Source: Runella sp. SP2 (GTDB taxonomy: Bacteria > Bacteroidota > Bacteroidia > Cytophagales > Spirosomataceae). From it: a DNA stretch of 64,000 bases. Made by a program: the position numbers and the translations under genes. Below the pieces are notes generated by a model, which was not told the DNA's origin, did not search any database, and was given only the letters and a program-made list of their open reading frames with translations. The stretch covers positions 3,038,001-3,102,000 of the forward strand of contig NZ_CP031030.1 of assembly GCF_003711225.1 (NCBI RefSeq), in the 5' to 3' direction. Shown here piece by piece: positions 1-8,576 of this stretch (the stretch's first letter is position 1; each line of letters starts with the position of its first letter).

Positions 1-545
1 GTCTTATAATGTGATTTGTGTATTACAAAAGTTGGAATTCTTCAGAGTATATATACGTAAGTATATTTTTCTTCTAAAATTGATACAACAATAAGCTTTT
101 TATATCTATCTTATTTTACCAAACTGTATTGATGTATATTTTTTAAACCCTATTTTTTTTACTTAAGTATCATTTTCAATACATTCACATCAACATACGC
201 GATTTATGGGACTACTTTGTATGCTTTTCAAGGCTAGACGCCATCAGAGCTAACTGTTACAGCAATGATTCCGCAAAATTTATGAATGTAGCCAAAACTA
301 CTTTGCAAACAATTTGTTCATTGGTTTAATGTGTTTCGAGCAAAACATAAATGGAATGTCGCTGTGAATGGACAGAAAATAGGCCATTTTTGGTATTTGC
401 TTTTTTATCTACACCCAAGTGCTTACGCACAGTCAATCGTTATTTTTAATCATCAAGTACATTGATTATCAAATATTTAACCCAATTTAAACCTATTTGG
501 TTTCCTCTTTTATTTATCATCCTCTTTCTCTTAAACAATTGTAAA
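1..545. other. AT-rich non-coding stretch
   Basis: No reading frame of useful length starts with ATG here. Short frames begin near 207 and 282 but stop after about 15 codons. The sequence is AT-rich and shows no clear tRNA or repeat. It probably contains the promoter of the AraC-type gene that follows, but I could not place a convincing TAnnTTTG box. Confidence 0.4.
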
Positions 546-1109
546 ATGAATACCGTAACCATTACAACTACTCCCTTGCCTTCCTCAGAAAGTGAACTGA
601 TCAATATCGTCATATCTGAAAGCGATTCAAGTCAAGTACTCAGTCTCCTTATTGAACATCGAATTCCGTTTAGTTGTATTCACTCTGAAATCAAACTTTT
701 TCCCAATTCAATCAATACCTTATCGCCCAAAAACCTACCTAGTTCTACTGACGAAACGCATCTCTTCAAAGATGAATTTATCGAAAAAATCCAGCAATTA
801 CACGAACAAATTGTTTCTGATTTTTCGTTTAGAATCCCCCCCATTGACGAAGTCTCAAGTTCGTTTAAAGTAAGTCCAAGCAAGTTTAAAAGTGTGTTTA
901 AAAGCTTGTATCAAACACCTTACCATCAATACTTTATGGAGCACAAAATGCAACAAGCGCGCGAGCTCCTTGAAAGTGGTCAATATTCGGTAAAACAAGT
1001 ATCTGACCTTTTGGGCTACACTACTCCGATTAAGTTTGTGATTGTGTTCAAAAAATACCAAAAGGTTACGCCAGGCAGAATTAAAGTCAACGCCCGATTC
1101 CGAAAGTAA
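546..1109 (+). CDS. AraC-family HTH transcriptional regulator
   Basis: The C-terminal ~90 residues form an AraC/XylS double helix-turn-helix: the stretch from IPPIDEVSSSF through SPSKFKSVFKSLYQTPYHQY, then QARELLESGQYSVKQVSDLLGY and a closing VTPGR. The N-terminal ~95 residues match no ligand domain I recognise. I start at ATG 546 (187 aa). The longer frame would begin at TTG 462 and add a hydrophobic stretch unlike a cytoplasmic regulator. Its 3' end overlaps the convergent TonB receptor gene by 23 bp, so the receptor is a possible but unproven target. Short N-domain regulators of this kind are common near outer-membrane transport genes in Bacteroidota. Confidence 0.8.
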   Translation: MNTVTITTTPLPSSESELINIVISESDSSQVLSLLIEHRIPFSCIHSEIKLFPNSINTLSPKNLPSSTDETHLFKDEFIEKIQQLHEQIVSDFSFRIPPIDEVSSSFKVSPSKFKSVFKSLYQTPYHQYFMEHKMQQARELLESGQYSVKQVSDLLGYTTPIKFVIVFKKYQKVTPGRIKVNARFRK

Positions 1110-3639
1110 ACGCCAAATAATAAAATCCGCCTACTTGCGGTCCGCCTAAAATCGAATAGTAATATCGGTTAAAAAGATTGGTTCCTCCCAGCTTTACATC
1201 TATTTTTTGGTTAGCAAACGCATACGTCAGCTGACCATCAAACACGTGAATGGCTGGGACATCACCATTCACCAAAAACGATTGATAGTAAAAACGACTT
1301 TGGTAACGGTAACTAAGCCCTGCCCCCCAACGTTTGAACAATCGGTCGTGGCTTATCGACACATTGGTCATCCATTTGGGGGTATTAAAACCATCTTCCA
1401 AGCCATCGTTTGCTTCTTTTCGGTCAAGTTGGGCAAAAGAGACATTTCCTGCCATTACCAGCCCATTTCCTGTTCGATACCGCAGCCCAACGCTCGTCCC
1501 GAAATTACGTACAATGGTTTTTGAGTTTGTCCACAAACGGTAACGCTGCTGCTTCGTACGGTCGAGCATAATGTAGCCCAACGAATCGGCGCGTGTCGAG
1601 TTCGGGATATTGGCTTCTACTTGCGCCATAAAATCGCGGTAACGATTGTAGTAAAAATCGACATCGACAAACAGTCGCCGTCTTAGCCACAACCCTTTGT
1701 AGCCTATTTCAAAAGATTGAATAAATTCAGGCCGCAAATAGGTGTATGAGTTTTTTTGTAAAAGACCCAGATTGCTCTTTATCAGGCTGTCCCGTTTTGA
1801 CGTCCCCAATTTATTGACTCCTGCCGTCACGGCCGCCTGAAAAGCATCGATGGACGTACGAATGTAGGAGTTCTCAAAAATTCCTTGCGACATTACGGGC
1901 AAGCCCCCTACCCTTTTTACCCCACCGCTGTTGATGTTGGAAAAACCTTCAAAAATGCTTGGAAAACGGTAGCCACTTTGGTACGAAGCCCGCACGTGTT
2001 GCGACTCCGTCAAAGAATAGACAGTAGTGAAACGAGGGTTTAGTTTTAGGTCAAAATAATCGGCTTTATCGGCCCTCAGCGTAGCGCCAAGTTTCAATTT
2101 TTCCCTAAACAACTCCTGCGTCACTTGCAGAAAACCACCCGTTTTGCCGTAGGTCAGGTTCTTAGAATCGCTCACAGGATTGATGAAATAATTACCATCG
2201 GGGACAATCGAGTAGGTTCGGTGGTCAAACCCCGCCAACACTTCCATTCCCGTTTTTTTACGCCAATCGGTCAGCCACTGGTCAGTCAAACTCCACTGCC
2301 CTTCGGCGTGGTACAGATTTGCTTTTACCCGCAACGCCGCCCCCACATCCCAATTGTTGATGTCTTGCAAACGAGCTAAGGTTTGTTGAAAAACGTCGGA
2401 TTGTGGTTGTGGACGACCCGCGTCAGCATACGTCCGTGCTTGACGCAAAGCATCGGCCAATGTCCCTTGATTTTGAACCTCCAGAAAACGCGACTGAAAG
2501 TCCGTAAACCACTGATTATCTGACTTGAACGAACGGTCAATATTCTCAGCCATCGAGCGTAAGTTATACGACTTTCCCGTGTTTTCAGAAGTTACGTACG
2601 CCCGCACTTGAAACGCCCGTCCTTTCAGTTGAAACGCCTGTTGTTGGAGCAGGTAATTGGCCAACTGAAAGCGATTCGAACGTTGATAAACGTTATTGAG
2701 ATACGCCCAACGGTAGGTATAATTGATTTCTAAGCCTTTACGGGGGCGAAAGTAGAGGCTTGCATCGCCCTTGAGATTTTGAAAATGATAGTCCACTACA
2801 TCGGCTTCGCGGTAGCCCGTGCGCGCCACCACAATGCTCCGTCCTGCTAAAGTGAGTGTTCGACGATTGGAAGACTCATTACCGTAGCCACTCACGGGGT
2901 CATAAGCGGGGTTATCGTTGCCCAAAAGCCCCGCCGAAGCATTGATGTTGGGGGAAATATCGGTTTTGTCATTGGCTTGCCAATCGTATCCTTTTGTGAA
3001 AGTCGTATTTACTTTCATGGCCCAACGTTCGTTCCAAGCCTTGGCAAAACGAATACTCGTTTCATTGAAAAGTTGGGGCGAAACACCTTCTGATTTAATA
3101 TGATTTACCCCTAATTTTTGTTGCAGTTGCAACCCTTGGTAGTCGAACGGGCTTTTGGTTTGAAAATTGGCCAATCCATTGATTGCATTCATTCCGTACA
3201 AAGCCGAGGCCGTTCCAGGTATGACTTCTACGCTCAAAATATCTAGGTCACTAGGCCCTAACGCATTACCAACGGGAGCGCCAATGTGCGGCGACTGATT
3301 GTCAATGCCGTCTATCAATTGCGCAAAACGAACATTGGTTGTATTGGCAAATCCCCTCGCATTGAGCACCTTAAACCCCAAACTTGGCACAATCATGTGA
3401 ACCCCTTTGCTGTTTTCGAGCGCATCAAAAAACGACGGTTGAGCCGACCGACGAAACTCTTGTGCTGTTGCTTTTTCAATACTTACGGGCGACCGAAGTA
3501 CACTTTCTTGCACCCGCGAAGCCGAGACTACTACTTCGTCCAGCTTAAAAACACGGTTAGAAAGTGAAGTAGTATCGGTAGTCTGTGCTACCACGACGTT
3601 AACAACGCCTAAACCCAAAAGAAGTAGCGAGAATTTCAT
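1087..3639 (-). CDS. TonB-dependent outer membrane receptor
   Basis: An 850-aa outer-membrane transporter. It has a signal peptide (MKFSLLLLGLGVVNVVVAQ), a plug domain at about residues 35-165 (DEVVVSASR, then VRFAQLIDGIDNQSPHIG, VEVIPGTASALYG and GLANFQTKS) and a 22-strand-type barrel rich in aromatic residues to the C-terminus. It would import a bulky ligand using TonB/ExbBD energy. It lacks the N-terminal carboxypeptidase-like domain of SusC proteins and has no SusD neighbour, so a siderophore, cobalamin or other small ligand is more likely than a glycan; that is inference. It sits alone between a convergent AraC-type regulator and the terminator of the upstream ABC exporter gene. Confidence 0.9.
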   Translation of the reverse strand: MKFSLLLLGLGVVNVVVAQTTDTTSLSNRVFKLDEVVVSASRVQESVLRSPVSIEKATAQEFRRSAQPSFFDALENSKGVHMIVPSLGFKVLNARGFANTTNVRFAQLIDGIDNQSPHIGAPVGNALGPSDLDILSVEVIPGTASALYGMNAINGLANFQTKSPFDYQGLQLQQKLGVNHIKSEGVSPQLFNETSIRFAKAWNERWAMKVNTTFTKGYDWQANDKTDISPNINASAGLLGNDNPAYDPVSGYGNESSNRRTLTLAGRSIVVARTGYREADVVDYHFQNLKGDASLYFRPRKGLEINYTYRWAYLNNVYQRSNRFQLANYLLQQQAFQLKGRAFQVRAYVTSENTGKSYNLRSMAENIDRSFKSDNQWFTDFQSRFLEVQNQGTLADALRQARTYADAGRPQPQSDVFQQTLARLQDINNWDVGAALRVKANLYHAEGQWSLTDQWLTDWRKKTGMEVLAGFDHRTYSIVPDGNYFINPVSDSKNLTYGKTGGFLQVTQELFREKLKLGATLRADKADYFDLKLNPRFTTVYSLTESQHVRASYQSGYRFPSIFEGFSNINSGGVKRVGGLPVMSQGIFENSYIRTSIDAFQAAVTAGVNKLGTSKRDSLIKSNLGLLQKNSYTYLRPEFIQSFEIGYKGLWLRRRLFVDVDFYYNRYRDFMAQVEANIPNSTRADSLGYIMLDRTKQQRYRLWTNSKTIVRNFGTSVGLRYRTGNGLVMAGNVSFAQLDRKEANDGLEDGFNTPKWMTNVSISHDRLFKRWGAGLSYRYQSRFYYQSFLVNGDVPAIHVFDGQLTYAFANQKIDVKLGGTNLFNRYYYSILGGPQVGGFYYLAFTFGIGR

Positions 3640-3701
3640 CGAAAATCAAAAGCGTTATTTTTTCAAAAATATAACGCTTTTAGGTAAGTTCAAAATGAAA
3701 A

Positions 3702-3730
3702 CCTCCCGAAAGTTTTAAACTTTCGGGAGG
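3702..3730 (-). terminator. Rho-independent terminator after the ABC exporter
   Basis: A 14-bp perfect stem (cctcccgaaagttt) surrounds a single-base centre. Read on the minus strand it is followed by a T-rich tract. It lies 19 bp past the stop of the ABC exporter and 62 bp before the TonB receptor start, separating two minus-strand units. Confidence 0.8.
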
Positions 3731-3748
3731 TTCGGTTCACTCTACACT

Positions 3749-5572
3749 CTAATTATATCCTCTCGCTTGCAGTTGAAACAACTCGGCATAGCGGCCCTTT
3801 TGTGCCATCAAGGTTTCGTGGCTACCCGATTCCAGCAGTTCACCGTTTTCAATCACAATGATACGGTCGGCCATGCGAACGGTAGAAAAACGGTGCGAAA
3901 TCAGCAGCGCCATTTTTCCTCGGGTCAATTCCGCGAAACGCTGAAACACCTCGTATTCGGCGCGGGCGTCTAAGGCAGCGGTGGGTTCGTCCAAAATCAG
4001 GAGTTCAGAGTCCCGCATGTAGGCGCGGGCCAAGGCAATTTTTTGCCATTCTCCGCCCGACAACTCCGTCCCTCCGCTAAAATGCCGTCCCAACACCTGC
4101 TGCAAGCCATTCGGGAATTTTTGAATCAAGCTAGCGGCCAAACTCCGTTCGGCGGCGGTTTGCACCCGCGGGAGTTCGTGGATATGCTCGATGTCGCCCA
4201 CGGCAATATTGGCCTGCGCGGTCATCATCAAACGAATATAATCCTGAAAAATCACCCCAATGTGGCGTTGTAGTTCACCCAAATCGTACTCTCGCAAATC
4301 CACACCATCTAGCAAAATATGGCCTTCGGTGGGGTCGTACAAGCGGGTCAACAATTTTACGAGGGTCGTTTTTCCTGCCCCGTTTTCGCCCACAATCGCC
4401 AGTTTTTCACCTTTTTTTAGGGTAAAACTCAGGTTTTGAAACACCCATTTGGAGGCATTTGGGTAGCGAAAACTGACATTTTCAAACACAAAACCTTCTT
4501 GGATGACATCAGGAAACGGGCGCGGGTGCAGCGGCGAAGCCACTTCGGGTTGGAGGTGAAAGAAATTGAAAAAATCTTTGAGGTACAATGCCCCCTGCGA
4601 AATGCTCGTAAAACGGTTCAGAATCCCTTCGAGCGAAGATTTTAGCTGTCGGAACGACCCTGCCAAAAACGTTAAACTCCCCAGCGTAATGCTCCCTTTG
4701 ACGGTTTCCAGCCCTATGTAACCGTAGGCACCGTAGTAGCCCGCCGTCCCCACGGCCGTCAGCAGCGCACCCCAAAATGCCCGTCGCAGCGCCAATTTTT
4801 TATTTTGTTGGTAATATCCGCTCGATACTTCCCGAAAGCGGTCGGTCAGGAACTTCGACAAGTTAAATAATTTCACTTCTTTGGCGTTCACATTGCTGGC
4901 TCCTACGTAACGCAGGTAGTCGAGTTCGCGGCGCTGGGGCGTCCATTGGTAAGAAAGGGCGTAGCTTTCGGCGTTGAAGTAAAACTCTCCCAAAAACGCG
5001 GGTAAGATGCTCACTACCAGTATCAAAATCAACCACGGACTGAACACCACCAACCCCGCCCCTAGAAAACCAATGGTAATAATGTCTTGAAACTGCGCCA
5101 ATGTTTGAGCCAACAAGGCCGTCCGCCCGACGGTTTGCTGACGGGCGCGTTCCAGTTTATCGTAAAAAACGGGGTCTTCAAATTGCGCCAAATCGAGGGT
5201 AGCGGCGTGTTCCATGATTTGAATGGAAGAACGATTGGCGTGCAAATCACCCAAAAGCGCATCGAGTAAGGAGGTGGCACGGTTGAGGCCATCCGACAAC
5301 ACCGCCAACCCAAGTTCAAGGCCAATCAACCACAACAACCAAGACGTGTCCGTCGAGTGTGAATTGATTAACCTCACTACCTCGTCAATAATCAATTTTC
5401 CCAAATACAACGTACTAAAAGGGATAGCCGAACGTACCAAACGCAGCAATCCATTGCCCGCCGTCATCCACGGGTGAGTATTCCAGATTTCCTTAAAAAA
5501 CGGGGGTAAATACTTGAGTGCTGCAAAACGGTCTTTGAGGGTGGGTTGGGGAAGTTTGTTTTTTGGGGCCAT
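3749..5572 (-). CDS. ABC transporter, fused permease and ATPase (exporter type)
   Basis: A 607-aa half-transporter of the ABCB/MsbA-like class. The N-terminal ~330 residues carry about six membrane segments, including LLWLIGLELGLAVLSDGL and the long hydrophobic stretch after FQDIITIGFLGAG. The C-terminal ATPase shows Walker A GENGAGKTT near residue 397, signature LSGGEWQKIALARA, Walker B LLILDEPTAALD and switch histidine in LLISHR. It should act as a homodimer exporting lipid, peptide or drug from the inner membrane. No substrate clue comes from the neighbours. Length is normal for the family, and the gene ends at a strong terminator. Confidence 0.92.
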   Translation of the reverse strand: MAPKNKLPQPTLKDRFAALKYLPPFFKEIWNTHPWMTAGNGLLRLVRSAIPFSTLYLGKLIIDEVVRLINSHSTDTSWLLWLIGLELGLAVLSDGLNRATSLLDALLGDLHANRSSIQIMEHAATLDLAQFEDPVFYDKLERARQQTVGRTALLAQTLAQFQDIITIGFLGAGLVVFSPWLILILVVSILPAFLGEFYFNAESYALSYQWTPQRRELDYLRYVGASNVNAKEVKLFNLSKFLTDRFREVSSGYYQQNKKLALRRAFWGALLTAVGTAGYYGAYGYIGLETVKGSITLGSLTFLAGSFRQLKSSLEGILNRFTSISQGALYLKDFFNFFHLQPEVASPLHPRPFPDVIQEGFVFENVSFRYPNASKWVFQNLSFTLKKGEKLAIVGENGAGKTTLVKLLTRLYDPTEGHILLDGVDLREYDLGELQRHIGVIFQDYIRLMMTAQANIAVGDIEHIHELPRVQTAAERSLAASLIQKFPNGLQQVLGRHFSGGTELSGGEWQKIALARAYMRDSELLILDEPTAALDARAEYEVFQRFAELTRGKMALLISHRFSTVRMADRIIVIENGELLESGSHETLMAQKGRYAELFQLQARGYN

Positions 5573-5847
5573 TTAGTAACAAAAAGGAGTTGAATGTAAG
5601 AGGGATTTTGTCCCTATTCTTCTCACAAACAGCAATTTCTTGTATTTAGTGCCGAAGTTGCCCCGTCTCAAACTGTAACCTACACGCGCCACAAACTCCC
5701 CCCTGTTGTGTGTAGCGAGCACAACGGGGCGCGCACTCCCGAATATTTAAGCGAAATACGAAAAAAAAGCATTTCTTAAACCAGTTTAAGTTTTTTCGGT
5801 TTCCCATTTTTCAACTTTGCATTGAACAATTTTAAAAGAATAATACA

Positions 5848-6300
5848 ATGCAAAAACGACTTAACATTAAAGAAGTTGCACCCAATGCACTAAAAGCGAT
5901 GATTGGTTTAGAAATGTATCTTTCAAAGGCTTCCATGTCTAAGACAACCAAAGAACTCATAAAAATACGTGCTTCACAAATCAACGGTTGTGCATATTGT
6001 ATCAACATTCACACGCAAGATGCAATTAAAAATGGTGAAACAAATCAGCGTATTTTTCTATTGAATGCCTGGAGAGAAGCTGAGGGTATTTTTACAGATG
6101 AAGAAAAAATAGTATTGGCAATAACCGAAGAAATAACATTGATCCATCAAAAGGGATTATCAGATGAAACCTATTCAAAAGCCTTACAGTTTTTTAGCGA
6201 AGCCCAAATTGCAGATATTATAACTGCCATCATTACCATCAATCTTTGGAACAGGGTTGTGCTAAGCACACACTTACCGATTGGACAAAGTCTTGCATAA
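5848..6300 (+). CDS. Carboxymuconolactone decarboxylase / AhpD-like protein
   Basis: 150 aa, all-helical AhpD-like fold. The hallmark CxxC plus downstream histidine is present: C48-A-Y-C51 and H55 within QINGCAYCINIHTQDA. In AhpD these form the redox centre that reduces peroxide, so a peroxidase or disulfide-reducing role is plausible; many family members remain uncharacterised. Length matches single-domain proteins of the family. It is a monocistronic plus-strand gene between minus-strand genes, closed by a strong hairpin eight bases after its stop. Confidence 0.88.
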   Translation: MQKRLNIKEVAPNALKAMIGLEMYLSKASMSKTTKELIKIRASQINGCAYCINIHTQDAIKNGETNQRIFLLNAWREAEGIFTDEEKIVLAITEEITLIHQKGLSDETYSKALQFFSEAQIADIITAIITINLWNRVVLSTHLPIGQSLA

Positions 6301-6307
6301 GACTATT

Positions 6308-6344
6308 GTAAAAAATCACAGGTTAATGACCTGTGATTTTTTAC
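6308..6344. terminator. Bidirectional terminator hairpin
   Basis: A perfect 16-bp stem (gtaaaaaatcacaggt and its complement) with a 5-base loop. The arms contain runs of A and T, so it can end transcripts from either side. It starts eight bases after the AhpD-like gene. Confidence 0.85.
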
Positions 6345-6384
6345 GGTAAGTACAAGCTTGAAATCAGTTTTAACTATTTTCAAC

Positions 6385-6466
6385 CTGTTTGACCCCGGAT
6401 GGGGTCACCTATTTGTAGGAATTTGTTTTTATCTACAAACGTCTGACCCCATCTGGGGTCAAACAG
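6385..6466. repeat. Nested inverted repeat, cruciform-like
   Basis: Arms of 23 bp (6385-6407 and 6444-6466) are complementary with one mismatch. Each arm is itself palindromic (tgacccc, spacer, ggggtca), and a third stem (tttgtag/ctacaaa) lies between them. It sits between the 3' end of the AhpD-like gene and the 3' end of the TlpA-like gene. It is not followed by a T-run, so it is not a simple terminator. Confidence 0.8.
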
Positions 6467-6561
6467 AATAATGTAAAATAACTTTACACACCTATTTAAT
6501 TAAAAATTAAAAAATAATATCTATACTCATCATAAATTATGATTTATGGAGAATTAAGATT

Positions 6562-7845
6562 TCATTTTAGTTTTTGATCTAAAATTTCTTTCAAAACTTT
6601 TGCGGATATATTCGTTTGAACAATTTTACCAGTTGGGTCAATTAAAGCCGTTGTTGGAAAAGCATCGATATGATATCGTTTCACCAAGTCATTTTGAGGA
6701 GTATTGAGTATTTGTGGCCATTTAACTTTATGCTTTTCTAAAAAACCCCTCAATTTTTCAGGCGAACTCTCCCCTGCTGCTATACCCACAAATTCAACTT
6801 TAGTTTTATCTAATGTTTGGTACAAATCGACTAGTTTAGGAATATCTTGAACGCATCCACGGCACCAAGTTCCCCAAAAATCAACATATAAATACTTGCC
6901 TTTGTAATTATCGGTATGTATTTCCTTTCCCGTAACAAACTCTTGACCCTTAAACGGTTCTAATAAGTACCCATTCTGAAACGAATAGACATTTTCGTTA
7001 TGACCAGATTCTAATTGAAGGGTTTGAGTATAAAAATCAACTCCTTTGTTCTTATATTTATTACCCAAAAGCCCGCCTAATGTCAAATATTTATCAATTT
7101 CTATAAGTTGATTATTTTCAAACGTTTTGTTTGCAGTCTCTTCTACAATCCCACACTTTTGAAAAACAAAACTATTCCGAGGAAAAACAATGGTATAATC
7201 TCCTAATTTGCATCTTCCATATTGAGGGATATTATATCCTAAATTACCATCCTTAAAAACCTTCATAACTAATGAAAAATCCGCATTCATAACTTTTCCA
7301 TTTATAAAACGGTCATAATGTACTCTTTGCAAATTTTTAGTAGAAAACTCATTCTTACCAAAGACAAGCTGTTCAGGCTCAAATGCTTTTTCATCGCTAA
7401 AATCTAAATTGTTATTTGTATCAACAATCACCCATTGATTACCACTTTTATCCAGCCCACTTACTGCATATACAAAACATCTAATAAAAGTTGAGGTTAG
7501 CTGTGTCGTATCGGGAACCCACTTCCATGACTGTTGTAAATATTCATACATTCCCTTATCAATGTTACCTTTTTTAAAATGCTGATAGACAAACTGATAA
7601 GGATCTAACCAAATATTGCCTTGAATCACATGACGCCAATTTTTAGGTATGCCTTTAGGGTTTTCATACGTTTTTGCCCATCCAGATTGTTTGTTTTCAG
7701 CTGCCAGCAAGCCAAACGAGGGAATAAATGGCCCATATCCTTCCACAATTGTAAAAGGAATAGATATTTTGCGACTCTTCTCTTCTGAACTTAATTGGCA
7801 TCCACCCAAAAAGATAACAATAGAAAACAAGCAATAAGTACGCAT
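6562..7845 (-). CDS. Lipoprotein with C-terminal TlpA-like thioredoxin domain
   Basis: 427 aa from ATG 7845; the frame extends 13 codons further to a TTG, but the ATG gives a clean lipoprotein signal (MRTYCLFSIVIFLGGC, lipobox LGGC). The middle ~250 residues are unassigned. The C-terminal ~110 residues are a TlpA/ResA-like thioredoxin fold: YVDFWGTWCRGCVQDIPKL with redox motif CRGC, cis-proline in DAFPTTALID, and GKIVQTN at the end. Such proteins act in the periplasm as disulfide reductases, for example in cytochrome c maturation or stress repair. It is monocistronic. A broken TlpA-like gene of similar design lies at 48.5-50.0 kb. Confidence 0.85.
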   Translation of the reverse strand: MRTYCLFSIVIFLGGCQLSSEEKSRKISIPFTIVEGYGPFIPSFGLLAAENKQSGWAKTYENPKGIPKNWRHVIQGNIWLDPYQFVYQHFKKGNIDKGMYEYLQQSWKWVPDTTQLTSTFIRCFVYAVSGLDKSGNQWVIVDTNNNLDFSDEKAFEPEQLVFGKNEFSTKNLQRVHYDRFINGKVMNADFSLVMKVFKDGNLGYNIPQYGRCKLGDYTIVFPRNSFVFQKCGIVEETANKTFENNQLIEIDKYLTLGGLLGNKYKNKGVDFYTQTLQLESGHNENVYSFQNGYLLEPFKGQEFVTGKEIHTDNYKGKYLYVDFWGTWCRGCVQDIPKLVDLYQTLDKTKVEFVGIAAGESSPEKLRGFLEKHKVKWPQILNTPQNDLVKRYHIDAFPTTALIDPTGKIVQTNISAKVLKEILDQKLK

Positions 7846-7939
7846 ATAAATTCTACATTGTAACAACCCCAATCTGTAAAACAACGAATTCTAATGGCAC
7901 TCGCCCCAAACTACAATTTGGGGCGAGTATCCGACGCAA

Positions 7940-8449
7940 TTACCCAATTCCAGACCATTCACCACAGTCACTTATCACAATCTTCTTAGAAGTCCGTCCG
8001 TTGGGGCTGCCGTAGCTTTCGGCTTGCAGCACCACGTCCATTCCCTCTACTACTTCCCCAAACACCACGTGGTTTCCGTCGAGCCATTCGGTCGTAACCG
8101 TTGTGATAAAAAATTGAGAGCCGTTGGTATTGCGCCCTGCATTGGCCATGCTCAGTATTCCTGGCCCTATGTGCTTCAACTTAAAATTTTCATCGGCAAA
8201 CTTTTCTCCGTAAATAGACTTTCCACCCGTTCCGTTGCCTTTGGTAATATCGCCTCCTTGGAGCATAAAACGAGGAATAATGCGGTGAAAAACGCTTCCT
8301 TTAAAGCCAAAACCCTTTTCGCCCGTCGCCAATGCTCGGAAATTCTCGGCGGTTTTGGGGACAATATCCGCGCGTAATTCAAAAATAACTCTTCCTAAAG
8401 GGGCACCGTCGGCCGTAATATCAAAATAAACTCTTGGATTGGTAGGCAT
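7940..8449 (-). CDS. Cyclophilin-type peptidyl-prolyl cis-trans isomerase
   Basis: 169 aa, a complete single-domain cyclophilin. It catalyses cis-trans isomerisation of proline bonds in folding proteins. The core motif [14 protein letters not shown] contains catalytic R56. NGSQFFITT and the ligand-pocket tryptophan in [13 protein letters not shown] are also present. No signal peptide is seen, so it is probably cytoplasmic. I start at ATG 8449 ([10 protein letters not shown]); the open frame runs upstream to 8614 but that extension has no family similarity and would overlap the divergent gene at 8577. Confidence 0.95.
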   Translation of the reverse strand: MPTNPRVYFDITADGAPLGRVIFELRADIVPKTAENFRALATGEKGFGFKGSVFHRIIPRFMLQGGDITKGNGTGGKSIYGEKFADENFKLKHIGPGILSMANAGRNTNGSQFFITTVTTEWLDGNHVVFGEVVEGMDVVLQAESYGSPNGRTSKKIVISDCGEWSGIG

Positions 8450-8576
8450 TTGATTGTCTTGTTTAATGAAATTTAAAGGTAGTAATTTATTAGTTAAGCC
8501 ACTCTGGTAGATTAAAAAAAGTGGGTTGTCTCCTTTTGCAAATGTTGTTGTACCATCACATAAATGAACGACCTCC

